From Meconema thalassinum (taxonomy: Eukaryota > Arthropoda > Insecta > Orthoptera > Tettigoniidae): a DNA stretch of 64,000 nt. The notes beneath the pieces are model-generated. The model was not told the DNA's origin and ran no database searches. It worked only from the letters and a program-made list of their open reading frames with translations. Position 1 is the first letter of the stretch. Each line of letters starts with the position of its first letter. The position numbers and the translations under genes are program-made. Below are positions 37,721 through 49,150 of this stretch, piece after piece. The stretch covers positions 790,934,979-790,998,978 of the forward strand of contig OX336389.2 in NCBI GenBank assembly GCA_946902985.2, written 5' to 3'.

Positions 37721-38843
37721 TAAAGAGTGAATTATGTTAGCAACACCATCATGCATGAATTTCAAAATAAATCTGCAAAATTATCGTCTATGCACATGTG
37801 ACAAATTTTGAAATTTTACCGGAATACATAGAGCCTAGGGTTCAAAATTATTGAAAACATTTATCAACAGTTGATGGCCCTGATGACTCCATAAAATGCT
37901 GGGTTATTTCTCTTGAGACATACATTTCACATAAGAAAGTTCGTTGAAATTAACTTTGTTAGTCTGGAAGTTACATGCAGTTGAACGTTTATCCCATACG
38001 CATTTAACCATTGGGCCTATCAACACGCGTAGAATCATGTTTGCAGCACTGTCATGTATGGGCTCCAGAAATATTATCTGAATTATTATCATGTTTGCTA
38101 TGTGTGCCAATTCTTAGATGCCCAACATAGACTCAGCAGTTGGTAGCACTGACATCATTTTTAAATAGGTCCGTGAGATGATCTGTACTCATATCAAATT
38201 TGGTTTCGATTGCTGTAGCCGTTTAGACAGAAGTACGTACAGACACACACTTCTGCCCGATGTGATCTCATGAGACTACTTTTCCATCATTTTTGAAAAG
38301 TAGGCTAAAAACTGATTATTATGTGGTTAAATGAGCATACGGGTTGATTCGTTAACTTTAACCGTGATGAGGTTATGATATGATTGCAGTCAAAACTATT
38401 TTGTCAAGGTCCATATCTAGTCAGAATCCTTATTTAACTAGTGTGCTTTAATAATATTGTTAGTTAAGGACATGCAAACACTAGTAGACCACATGTAATA
38501 GAATTGAAATTAAGAATGTGGAGCACATCTGATTCCTGGGTAATCCTGTATCGGTGTATCCTTACACCGCGTTTCATAGTGAACTGAAACTTCTCATGTT
38601 CTGTTTATCACTTCCTCTCTCGTTAGTTTGCATCCTTCTTTTTAATACACACACTGGAGCTATTGAGACGATGCCATCATATATACGGGCACCATGTGCA
38701 TTGAGTTAAACATATACTATTAGATTAACTCCACTCCTGGAGGTCACGTTCCTAAATAATACGCTACTGAATGTACGAAGGGAAGGTGACTTATAAAAAG
38801 GAAAATTCCTTTCTACTGTAGTTCACACTAATGCAAATTCACC
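37721..38843. other. No gene recognised
   Basis: Nothing supported on either strand. Confidence 0.4.
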
Positions 38844-39228
38844 ATGTTGTTGTTCTTTCATTTAAGGGCTTTGCGACATCGTTGTCATGTAGCTGTGTGT
38901 ACTTGGGTTTGTTCAATGAGCCTCAGAATATGTGTCATTGTGATTGTGTATGTATCTGCAATTTGGATTAGAATTTGGGTAGGAGGTGGCCCTGGCCTAA
39001 ATTTAGGTACCGTCGCAGCATTTGCCTGGAGTAGAAATGGGAAAACAATGGAAAACCACTTCTAAGATGACTGAGGCTTAAATCCAAGCCACTTCTTCTC
39101 AATTCGGCCTCACGAGGCTGTGTACTACGTCCCATCCATCAGACTAGAATTAAATTTTATTGCAGAGCCTGGAATCAAACCCGGACATCCATGGAGACCG
39201 CCAAAATTGCTAGTGTCACGAGGTGGAC
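38844..39228 (-). mobile_element. SINE family B, antisense copy
   Basis: On the minus strand: GACACTAGCAATTTTGGCGG head, GGGTTTGATTCCAGGCTCTG B box, AGAAGTGGTTTTCCATTG core and GTACACACAGCTACATGAC tail, in the family order. Confidence 0.85.
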
Positions 39229-40030
39229 CCATTTCACCCTTCTTGTGAGTTAATTCATATAACATGTGTATCAATTTTATTTATCTGTCCCGTTGTTGCT
39301 GTTGATCATCTTCTCCAGAATATAATCAGTTAATTCAGGCGTTCTAATCCTTTTTAACACTGTGGGCATCCCCTTCATACTGTAATGATACTCCAACGGG
39401 GGTGACCAATTAAACATAGTCCAATTACTACAATACGAAACAATCTTACTCAAAGCTTCTTCTTCTCTTCTTCTTCTCCTTCTACTTCTTCAAAATTTTG
39501 CATACATTCATACACATAGGTCATTGCCGGCCATGAACAAACAAAAAACTAAGTAATGGTATTTATTTGCAACGACAGATGGCGCGGGGGAGCACTTAGA
39601 TGCAACATTAAAAACTAGTACTCATAAATAGCAACCAGAGCGCACAACTGGCGACAAACATAAATCTAGCGCTTTCCTGGAGCTTCAGTCCGGTGAGCGC
39701 GTGCATCGAGGATGGACACTTCAAGAATCAGTTTATAAACCAGATACGTTGGCATAATTTTAACTCCATTTACTGCAGTGTATCATTTGTAATTCGCCAC
39801 ACTATATATTACAATACAAGTTTAAATAGGAGCAGTTGATTTAGAATATAATAACAAATTAGTGTAGACAACGTCACTACTGAAGTTATTCACAATAACA
39901 TTTCAATAATTCACAGGCTACATACTTAAACCACATCAATAATAACGCAACAACCATAAAGGTGAACTATACTGTCTGTAAATAAGTTGGACGCGTTACA
40001 CAACTTTCTACAAACTTATGTAATATTAGC
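39229..40030. other. No gene recognised; CTT microsatellite
   Basis: A TTCTTCTTCTCTTCTTCTTC-type tract lies at about 39459-39491. No other structure. Confidence 0.45.
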
Positions 40031-41690
40031 AGTAGTGCCCGGCTTCGCCCGGTGGATTTATTTGTTTTATGGATGAAAAAGAATACTACTACAGAACTGG
40101 CACATGATACTTAAACTACCAGAAAAAATATATAACTTTTTGTGGTAGTTGTTGTAGTGAGGGTGATAGGCAGTACAGTACAATGGACGTAAGATTTAGG
40201 TCATTTTCCCCTAATGATAATACTGATAATAATGAATAGGGAAACGGCTATTTACTAACTACAGCACTGTAATTAACAAACAAATGTCTAAAACTGATTA
40301 GAAAGAGGAGTAAGTGAAATAAAAGACACTGCCTAAGGCCTATATCTCATTGTCTGGAAGAAATGTAGAGACCAATAGTGTCGTCTTTTGACGCATAGCG
40401 CCGTAGGAAAATAATCAGAACACTTTGGAGAAATCGGCTGTCCCGAACTCCTGAGGTTGCAATTGTATCATTTATGGCCACATAGCGCTCAACGATAAGC
40501 TTCGGAATAAATTAAGGTAAATTTGAAAGCACCAACGCTTATTGCAGCTGATAACCTCAATGTATTGCACCAACACCATTGCACTTATACAGATGCATAA
40601 TATTTTCATGATAATCACTGTTTTAAGGGGCAAGATAAATCTTTTTGCACTAATTACTCCCCGTGACTGCAACTTATAAGCAGCGCAAGATTTAACTATT
40701 TTCGCAATTCTGTACCAGAACACTGGTAGGGGCCAGTCAACAATACACTTATTAAATACTTACTAAAATACTCGTACAGTTACACTACTACTACGGACAT
40801 GAATGGTTCTAGGGCCTTAATACGTGGTTTCAAGTTTATTTTGTCCGTTATTCTAAATGTAGGAAATGGAGAGCGTTGTCCAAAATATCAAGTGGACAGT
40901 GTTACCAGCAGGGTTTCAAAGTGTATGTATAATTTGGTGCAATTAGGAGGAACGGTGTATATTTGTGATAAAGGGCCTAAATGCAGGGAATGGAGTGGTC
41001 TGTCCGAAATTTAAAGTGGACAGTGTCACCTGCAGGGTTCCAAAGGGGAGGTGTACAAAATGTGGGTCAGATCGATGAAAAGGTGTAGATTTGTGCCAAA
41101 GGACCTAAATGCAGTGAATGGAGTGGTCTGTCCGAAATTTCAAGCAGACAGTGTTACTCGTCGGGTTCCAAAGTTTAAGTATGTGAAATTTGGTTCAGAT
41201 CGGTGAAACGGTGTAGATTTGTGCCAAAGGGCCTAAATGCAGGGAATGGAGTGGTCTGTCCGAAATTTCGTGCAGACTGTGTTACTCGCAGGGTTCCAAA
41301 GGGTAAGTATACAAATTTTGGTTCAGATCGGTGAAACGGTGTGGATTTGTGCCAAAGGGCATAAATGCAGGGAATGGAGTGGTCTGTCTGAAAGTTCATG
41401 TAAACAGTGTTACTCGCAGGGTTCCAAAGGGTAAGTATACACATTTTGTTTCAGATCGGTGAAATGGTGTAGATTTTTGCCAAAGGGCCTAAATGCTGGC
41501 CATGGAGTGGTCTGTCTGAAATTTAACATAGCCTAAACTATTCCTCTTGAATCTGGCTAACATATAAAAAAAGAATTTTTTGAATCTGACTGGTAGTTCC
41601 AGAGATTAGCGCGTTTAAACACAAAAACACACAAACAAACACACAAACTCTTCATCTTTATTATATTAGTATAGAAGTATAGATAAACAT
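40031..41690 (-). mobile_element. Helitron-like candidate, copy 2 (antisense)
   Basis: Read on the minus strand, it opens with a TATACTAATATAATAAAGATG block, GTTTGTGTGTTTG, CGCGCTAATCTCTGGAACTA and CAGATTCAAAAAATTC. It closes with a hairpin CCGGGCGAAGCCGGGC near 40031. The opening and the terminal hairpin resemble copy 1. The body includes an AT-rich part and a 128-bp minisatellite. No coding region. The exact 3' end is uncertain because a CTRR is not obvious. Confidence 0.4.
40860..41525 (+). repeat. 128-bp minisatellite (about five units)
   Basis: The anchor GGAGTGGTCTGTC occurs at 40992, 41120, 41248, 41376 and 41504, exactly 128 bp apart each time. A weaker unit (GGAGAGCGTTGTC) lies at 40868. 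Units share AGTGTTAC, AGGGTTCCAAAG, TTCAGATCGGTGAAA and GCCAAAGGGCCTAAATGC. Open frames across it are translations of the array. Confidence 0.9.
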
Positions 41691-42074
41691 TGTATATACA
41701 GGGTGTAATTGATATACGTGTCGTCCGTTACACTGGTGACAGAAGAGACTATTCTAAGCCTCCTAGGTAAACATATGTCACCTATCTTTAAATTGAAAAT
41801 TAAACATTAGAAAGTCAATGTTTGCAGGTTTTCAGAAGCTGTTCAAGCACAAGGTGAAATACAAATCTGGGGGAATTGGCAAGGACGAGGAAGTTTGAGG
41901 CCTGGCTAGCCGGGCGAGAAATTGTTGCGGAATCGGAGCATTGACCTTTCTGTTGAAGATGGGCGGGTATCAGCTGATATGAGGATAGCTGTCCTCGTCT
42001 TGTAAACCCTCCGTGAGCAAATTTTGTTGTTGTTGTTGTTGGAACCTCACATAATGGCTTGGGATATTTGGACC

Positions 42075-42530
42075 GATAGTATTGTGTAGCCTACTTTGTA
42101 AATGTGGAAGTCATTAATTGATGTTGATGTAAAGGATAAAATAATTTCGATGATCAACCCTGGTGTGTAGTTGGCTTCCGGCACGTGAAAGGAATACAGT
42201 GAGACAAAATTCCGAAATCCCGTCGTCTGTTCAGAACTAGCATTTAAGACGGACGTAAAATACTTGATATTTGTCCGTTTGAGAGGCTTGGCGATTCTGG
42301 TCATAACGCCCATGTGTGTGTAGAATTTGTCTGATAACCTGTGCTTCTGGTGTATTTGGGTATTTGTAATTCAGGTGAGGATTGGGCAGAAAGCGACCGT
42401 GGCCTTAGGCTAGGAACCATCCCGGCATTTGCCTGGGGTAGAAGTGGGAAACCATGGAAAACTACTTCCAAGATTTCATACTAGTTCGGTGCCACATGTA
42501 CATAATAATAATAACAATGATTATAATAAT
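42075..42530 (-). repeat. SINE-B-like tail inside element copy 2
   Basis: Reverse-complement counterpart of 24420-24855: GGCATTTGCCTGGGGTAGAA, GTGGGAAACCATGGAAAAC and a TAATAATAATAA tract, continuing through shared sequence ending at about 42075. Confidence 0.65.
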
Positions 42531-43460
42531 AATTTAATGATAGCAAGGCTTCTAGGCTCAGTCATATAATAAATTAAAAGGGAACCGGGATGTGTGAATT
42601 GTCAGAAAAATGTAGCTTCCGATGTTTAGTTCTATATCTCAGGAACTACCATAGATATCTCCTTGAATGTTCTTTTGCTGTATTCAGAGTACATTCGTCA
42701 TTATTTGGGTAAAATTTGAAACTTTTATGTTGAATATTTTGTGTCAGAGAGAGCATCACAAAAACAATGTTAAAACAATATATTGTTAAAAATTCCCTTA
42801 ACTCATGTCCCTTTTTCTGAGCAAATACTCAAACCAGACCTATCAAACTTTGCATGCATAATATTTCAACCATTTTTGAGCTACTGAAGTATAAGTATTG
42901 CCCTATCGTTTACAGGAGCTGGGTTATCTTTATCTTTTACATCCTTTTTGAAAACTGACATTTTCTGTAAAATTGTCAGTGCTTTTTAAGCTGGGCTCCA
43001 TGAACTAATCAAGATAACTGAATAAATTTACTTCCACTAGTAGATCTATATAGTTTCATAGAGACTACCAAGTTTCAAATACATTGGTCACATAGTTTGT
43101 TAGAAAATGGTACATGAAGTTTCCAAACATATGACTTATGGTAAACACAAAAAGAATGTTTGGCTAGTAGGTAGCTTCAATACAGCCTTAAAACATTATG
43201 TTTAAACCTAATTTTATTGCATCAAATATCGATTCAGCTCAATAAAGATACACCAAATTCTTCAAGAAAGATGGGTGACTTTTTTATGCTGAAAAATAAA
43301 AATTGACATTTTTGAGCCTATCACACGTCCCGGTTCACTTTTGGTGAGCATAAACGACAGCCTTATGCCAGTGGATTTAATGACACGTACAATAAATTCT
43401 GTAAACACAAAATTCCGGCAGCTCAAATTCCCCCGAAAAAAATAAAAATAATGTGTCTAA
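42531..43460. other. Interior of element copy 2, nothing recognised
   Basis: AT-rich, no frame of interest. No counterpart was noticed in copy 1, so it may be an insertion or a part deleted from copy 1. Confidence 0.4.
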
Positions 43461-43464
43461 AAAC

Positions 43465-43465
43465 C

Positions 43466-43552
<87 letters not shown>
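43465..43552 (+). repeat. TTA microsatellite (~29 units)
   Basis: Uninterrupted TTA repeat of about 88 bases, directly followed by a SINE head. Translations give Leu or Ile runs and are not genes. Confidence 0.95.
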
Positions 43553-43553
<1 letters not shown>

Positions 43554-43555
43554 TC

Positions 43556-44220
43556 AGTTAAGCCTCCGTGGCTTAGGCGGCAGCACGCCGGCCTCTCACC
43601 GCTGGGTCCGTGGTTCAAATCCCGGTCACTCCATGTGAGATATGTGCTGGACAAAACGGAGGCAGACAGGTTTTTCTCCGGGTACTCCGGTTTTCCCTGT
43701 CAATATTTCATTCCAGCAACACTCTCCACTATCATTTCACTTCATCTGTACCGACAGTAGTGGCTACGCTGGCTAAAGCGCAGTGTTAGGTCATGGGGCC
43801 AAGCTCTCTGCTGACTCGGTAGACGCGTGGGTTCGAGTCCCACCGTCGGCCGTCCTTGAAATGGTTTTCCGTGGTTTCCCCATTTTCAACATCAGGCAAA
43901 TGCTGGGACGGTACCTTCAGACAGGCCACGGCCGCTTCCTTCCACATCCTTCTCCAATTTCATTCACCTTAATCAATTCCATCTCTCATCCCGACGCGCA
44001 GGTCGCCCACGGGCGCCGAATAGAAAGACCTGCACTAGGTCTCTGAGGAGACCACACGGAAAAAAATCATGTATCATTCATTTCATCAGTGCCCCAGAGG
44101 AGTGCGTCAGGCCTCGGCAGCCGGCACAGTTCATATCCTCGCCGCTAGATGGGGGCTTCATTCATCCCATTCCTGACCCGGTCGGAGACTGGAAGCAGGC
44201 TGTGGATTTTCATTTTCATT
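43556..44220 (+). mobile_element. SINE family F cluster
   Basis: The first head (43561-43627) is tRNA-like: GCCTCCGTGGCTTAGGCGGC, then GTGGTTCAAATCCCGGTCA. A second head follows at about 43755-43850 (GGCTACGCTGGCTAAAGCGC; GTGGGTTCGAGTCCCACC), with the ATGGTTTTCCGTGGTTTCCC core. Tails carry CCGAATAGAAAGACCTGCAC and AGTGCGTCAGGCCTCGGCAG. The same parts occur antisense in the Polinton at 52090-52806. Confidence 0.75.
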
Positions 44221-44879
44221 ATTTCAGTTGCAGCACTGTCTTCGTAATAAGTTTGACCAACGGTACGTTTCATCAATTTATCAAATTTTTAGGATTTCAA
44301 TTTTCTAATGTTTGTAGTCTGCTATACCTTAGACCAATAAATTATGTCCTAGACCTTCAGGCTGGCTGAATCCTAAACAGATCCACCATCACTAGTCGTT
44401 AAGGTTCGGATGTTTAGGACCTAAGATACACGAAATATGCAGGCAAATATGCCCTGAAATATGATCCAAAAATGATGCAATATGACGTAATATATGTACA
44501 TTATTTCTAAAAAGAAGTGTTAATAATGAAGTGAAATGTTATTTTCTTATTAATTCTACATTCAATCTGCGCTGATTTCATGAATAGGCCCACGATAAAA
44601 ATGTTTTCCTCAAATGTTTATCGCAGAATGTTTCAAGAAACTCACGAAAAGCAGCATATTCTTCACATTTTCTTGCGTTACAAACTGCGACACAAATCAC
44701 ATTTCCTGTAAATAGAAAGAAAATGCCCTTTTCCAAGACATTGACCGACGATTTTTGTGAGTTAATTCCACCTACACTTATTAAGAAACGACTAAATTTC
44801 ATGATGATGTTTGCTGGGAATACCATCTTCTATCGCCAGTGTAACGGACTTCACGTATGCCAATTACAGCCTGTATAGC

Positions 44880-45190
44880 CTATATTTGTGTTTAAGTGTA
44901 TTTCATAAACATCGTATTCTAATGAAGCCTAAGTGAACAGGATCTGAAGATGAACGCTGACGTTCGACACATGTCATCCTATTAAGTAGGTACCCCGTTG
45001 TGTATATAAAAGCGGGTTAGGTTGTAATAATAACTTGTTTTTATTTTTCATATTAGTGTATATAAATACTTGTATCACGTCCAATGTAATTGGGCACCAT
45101 TTGCGTTGACCGACTGGAAAGCTTTCTTTAATAGAATTAGGCAACAATGGAAAATGGCTTCTATCACTTCAATAATCTAGGCATTCTTTA
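44880..45190. other. No gene recognised
   Basis: Contains TGAAGATGAACGCTGACGTTCGACACATG, a motif similar in style to the GATGAAGACGTCAATAAG block in the 46.2-47.3 kb palindrome. Its first 20 bases are the informative part. Otherwise featureless. Confidence 0.35.
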
Positions 45191-45192
45191 AA

Positions 45193-45655
45193 TATATTTA
45201 AACACAAATTGTGCTAAATGTTCCGTCATAACTCAACAAAATGACAGTGTTTCGCCCCGGTGTGCAATTGGGCTCTTCAGTTGGTTAAAGCACACCTCAC
45301 CAAGACACTGTCTAGTACACACTGGGAAGGCCATTGCAAGACGTATTTGATACATGTGTATCCACGTCACGAGCAAAGCCTGTGCACTATGGGAGTCGAA
45401 ACTCCATTCCAAAGCAATTATAAACTTACCTTGGCATTGAATATATAATTTTCAAAAGAAAAAAATGGCTTTGCTCGTGACGTGGATACACATGTATCAA
45501 ATACGTCTTGCAATGGCCTTCCCAGTGTGTACTAGACAGTGTCTTGGTGAGGTGTGCTTTAACCAACTGAAGAGCCCAATTGCACACCGGGGCGAAACAC
45601 TGTCATTTTGTTGAGTTATGCCGGAACATTTAGCACAATTTGTGTTTAAATATAT
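45193..45655. mobile_element. Fold-back palindrome with ~188-bp arms
   Basis: Left arm 45193-45380 and right arm 45467-45655 are almost perfect reverse complements (for example TTCCGTCATAACTC versus GAGTTATGCCGGAA). An 86-base spacer separates them. The spacer contains ATATATAATTTTCAAAAGAA, whose reverse complement lies just past the right arm (about 45684-45703), so a second overlapping foldback is possible. Near identity of the arms suggests a recent origin. No coding capacity. Confidence 0.85.
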
Positions 45656-45725
45656 AATGGCTCAACGGGCAATACATATTTTTCTTTTGAAAATTATATA
45701 TTCTTTAAATATCCCTAAAAAAATC

Positions 45726-45931
45726 TGATCCGCTCTTGGTGTAGTGGCTAAATTACTTTGCTGTCACCCCTAACCTCTGAGTTCGAATCTGAGAGAAGAG
45801 GAGGGTTCGATTCCCAACTCAGTCATCCTATAAGTGCATTTCCGTGATCCTGCACTGTTGCTGCCAAGATGATTCCTTTAAGGTAATGCCCACCTCCTTT
45901 CCAATGCTTGTCTCAATTACTAATAGACCAC
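45726..45931 (+). mobile_element. SINE family B, truncated copy
   Basis: Head with TTGGTGTAGTGGCTAAATTA and GAGTTCGAATCTGAG, second box GGTTCGATTCCCAACTCAG, shortened core and tail. The next SINE starts immediately. Confidence 0.75.
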
Positions 45932-46216
45932 CTCCTGGTGTAGCGCCTAGCATTCTTGGCCGTCCCCCGGGAATTCTAGTTCGATTCCCGGCTCTGCCAA
46001 GAAATTTAATTTTGGTCTGAGGGCTGGAACGGGGTTCACTCAGCCTCCTGAGGCGAAAATTGGAAGAGGTCTTGGAAGTGGTTTACCACTTATACTCCAG
46101 GCAAATACCAGCATGGTTCCTAACCTAAGGCCATGAACGCCTCCCATCCCCACTTGAATGAAAAATACACAACATTAGGTATCACAATAACACAGGTTAT
46201 CTGACAAATTCTACTC
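45932..46216 (+). mobile_element. SINE family B, 5' part, interrupted by a palindrome
   Basis: Full head (GTGTAGCGCCTAGCATTCTT; GTTCGATTCCCGGCTCTGCC), linker, core and most of the tail, up to ACAGGTTATCTGACAAATTC. The family tail resumes at about 47327-47410, beyond the palindrome. Confidence 0.85.
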
Positions 46217-47290
46217 TTATATTAAGAACAAAGTTCCAAATGGTTCCGCCTCGTCAATACTGTTTATTAAAATGTCGTGATACAATCACCTGTATTTTAA
46301 CACATGGTACATGTTTCGACGTCTGACACTTATTGACGTCTTCATCAGCCTAAATATTTGGGCAGCACTTAAAACATTACCTTTATATACTGGGTGTAGT
46401 TAAAAATTGTACATAAAAACACACATAGATCACTGTAACACATTAAAAAGTTGTTAAAACCTTTTCTTATGTTAAAAGCTCAATAAAATCCTCAGCCGGG
46501 CTTGGCAGTCTTTCTTGGTTTATTTCTAATGTTAGCTTCGAAAGCCCAAGCAAGGGGTGACCATTCCCAACTGGAAAGAAATGAAACTATGTATGAGAGA
46601 AAGAAGTGGTAGATAAAATAATACATTAAAAACCCTAAATGTTATACAAAGACTTACGATGTAATGCGGCAATGAGCTAACAGAGCCGTGCTGAGTCGGA
46701 CGGAGACTGTGCTGTACTGAAACGGTGTGTCAACATGGAAGCAACAAGCCCCTATTGTCTTGCTTGTTGCTTCGATGTTGACACACCGTTTCAGTACAGC
46801 ACAGTCTCCATCCGACTCAGCACGGCTCTGTTAGCTCATTGCCGCATTACATCGTAAGTCTTTATATAACATTTAGGGTTTTTAATGTATTATTTTATCT
46901 ACCACTTCTTTCTCTCATACATAGTTTCATTTCTTTCGAGTTGGGAATGGTCACCCCTTGCTTGGGCTTTTGAAGCTAACATTAGAAATAAACCAAGAAA
47001 GACTGCCAAGCCCGGCTGAGGATTTTATTGAGCATTTAACATAAGAAAATGTTTTAACAACTTTTTAATGTGTTACAGTGATCTATGTGTGTTTTATGTG
47101 CAATTTTTTACTACACCCAGTATATAAAGGGAATGTTTTAAGTGCTGCCCAAATATTTAGGCTGATGAAGACGTCAATAAGTGTCAGACGTCGAAACATG
47201 TACCATGTGTTAAAAGACAGGTGATTGTATCACGACATTTTAAACAGTATTGACGAGGCGGAACCATTTGGAACTTTGTTCTTAATATAA
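46217..47290. mobile_element. 1.07-kb fold-back palindrome with ~530-bp arms
   Basis: Left arm 46217-46749 and right arm 46762-47290 are near-perfect reverse complements around a 12-base loop. Matching blocks include GGTTCCGCCTCGTCAATACT, GACGTCTGACACTTATTGAC, AAATCCTCAGCCGGGCTTGG and AGCACGGCTCTGTTAGCTCA-type ends. Differences are few single-base changes. No open frame of note. A transcript through it would form a long hairpin RNA. It sits inside a SINE tail. It could be a fold-back transposon or a palindromic duplication of a single-copy MITE. Confidence 0.9.
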
Positions 47291-47410
47291 TTCAGTCAAT
47301 ACGGAAAAAATGTGCAACTCTCAGAGTCAACAATTCTACTCTCTCACACACTCTCAAGTACACGGGGCTGAATGACTACGGTGTGCGAGCCCCTCAAACG
47401 AATCAACAAT
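47291..47410 (+). mobile_element. SINE family B tail, 3' of the palindrome
   Basis: CAATTCTACTCTCTCACACA, then GTACACGGGGCTGAATGACTAC and GTGTGCGAGCCCC correspond to the end of the family B tail. About 36 bases (47291-47326) lie between the palindrome and this tail. Confidence 0.6.
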
Positions 47411-47439
47411 ATTAATATTATAAACACAGACACTGCTGC

Positions 47440-47812
47440 CACTATCTGTGGTCAGAGGGAACGTATTGAGACTTCGGATCTAGGTGGGTTGCCGACACTG
47501 GTAAGAAATTTAATCTGGTTAGATATTTGGAACGGGTTATACTCAGCCTCGTGAGAGAAAATTAAGAAGATAAGGGTTCGATTCCGACCTCAGCTGTACT
47601 TGAAGCGTCTTTCCGTGGTTTCCCACTTCTACTCCAGGCAAATGCTTGGATGGTTCTAACTCCTTCCCAATCCCATCACCCAATTAACAAATAATCACAC
47701 TGGTACATCCATCACAATAACACAGGTTATCACACAATTTACACGGACACACATACACTGGGCTATATGACCACGATGTCGCAGCCCTATTATAAGCAAC
47801 AACAACTATCAT
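47440..47812 (+). mobile_element. SINE family B, further copy with degraded head
   Basis: Linker GGTAAGAAATTTAATCTGG, second box GGGTTCGATTCCGACCTCAG, core TTTCCGTGGTTTCCCACTTC and CAGGCAAATGCTTGGATGG, tail to ACCACGATGTCGCAGCCC. Confidence 0.85.
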
Positions 47813-48965
47813 ACAAGTAATCGGATAACATTCAACCCGTAATTCATATTTATAGTAAGGATACTTGTTATTTATCACCAAAATTCCCATGTAGACTGAG
47901 ACAAATGTAAGGAGTTGATACATCATCTATTTGTATCTAGTTCGTGATTTAATAGATTTAATTCTATGAATGTAATCCAATGGTAAGAAATAAACATATA
48001 TACTGTATGTATATCCACTAACAACAAATTGACACAACCCTTTGACATGCGTAACTAAAATATGATCATACGTCTATAATCTGAAATATGAAGGAAGACA
48101 ATATTCATAAGTGGATTGCTTTTCTGTTTACATATTAGGAAAGTGTACTGATGTGAAACTGAGCATAGGAACGATCCTTGCAACAGATAGACATATTCCC
48201 TGGGTTGTACGAGATATGAAAGGCTATATAATGTGTACTTTATGTGGATTACATAATGGTTTATTCATATATTTGTGTAGCACTCTTTTTATGAACCGAT
48301 ATTTTAAAGCCCCAGTTCTCATTATTGGATATTAACTAATGGATTTAGGATTATTAACATGTACTGTGAACATGTTCCAGTAATTTCACGCTGTTTCAAC
48401 ACCAGTTTTGGAAATAGCACAAACATTAATGCTCATTATATCACGGTAGCTAATCTATCAATTTGAATCATACTTTGAATTTTAACTAAAGGACGCTCTT
48501 GTTGTAATTGATGTTGTATGTGCCAGGAATTACCATTGATAAATACCTACTTAACTACTTCGAGAGCGTATTTTAATGTTACATGTGTATTTGAATTTAT
48601 AAGTGGGTATTTAAATAAGAGTTTCCCAATTGAATATTCTGGACCGATGCAACAGCGATGCGAAAGAATCATACACAATTCAACTCACATAAATCGCAGT
48701 GGAACACCTTTAATTGCCATCAGACTAAGACAGGTAATAGTATGGATGGGCAGTATTATGGTAGACCAGTAATCAATAAAGAATTTTTACTGCAAGTGTG
48801 TCCAATCTCTGATATCAAGGAATGGGGTTGGCAGAAATGAGTATCGTACACTCCAAAAAAAATGGGCGAATACTCTACAGTAGTGGTCACCAAAAGTTGA
48901 TTCATGAAGCAGTGATGTTAGAAACCTGACAAGGGTAAGTTGCGTGGAGCGTGGATGTGCTTTAG
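47813..48965. other. No gene recognised
   Basis: Several motif-free frames of 60-84 codons. Nothing supported. Confidence 0.4.
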
Positions 48966-49150
48966 TAGCTGTTGTTGTTGATTATTTCGGGGCTTTGTGA
49001 TATTATCGTCATGTAGCCTCGTGTACTTGGGTGTGTGTAGAATCTGTCTGATAACCAGTGTCACTGTGAGATCTGTACCAGTGAGTACTTGTAATCGAAG
49101 TAGGATTCGGGTAGGAACTGGCCGTGATCTTACGTTAGGTACTATACAAG
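48966..49150 (-). mobile_element. SINE family B, 3' half (antisense)
   Basis: TTGTTGTTGATTATTTCGGG, GTACTTGGGTGTGTGTAGAA, GTCTGATAACCAG and GATTCGGGTAGGAACTGGCC match the outer half of antisense family B copies. The head is missing. Confidence 0.7.

Larger units (their letters stand above)
41699..44873 (-). mobile_element. DNA transposon-like element, copy 2 (inverted, TATA-flanked)
   Basis: Starts CAGGGTGTAATTGATAT and ends with the inverted ATTACAGCCTG. TATA flanks both ends (41695-41698, 44874-44877). Its left end (ACTATTCTAAGCCTCCTAGG, TCTTTAAATTGAAAAT) matches the right end of copy 1, and its right end (CATGAAATTTAGTCG reversed) matches the left end of copy 1, so it is the same family in the opposite orientation. 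It is ~1.1 kb longer, partly through a TTA microsatellite and a SINE cluster at 43465-44220. No transposase recognised. Confidence 0.7.

Noticed and set aside
41000..41525. CRISPR-like array because of exact spacing
   Set aside because: The 128-bp units are homologous throughout with no unique spacers, and the context is eukaryotic.
43453..43654. Leucine- or isoleucine-run proteins on both strands
   Set aside because: Direct translation of a TTA microsatellite.
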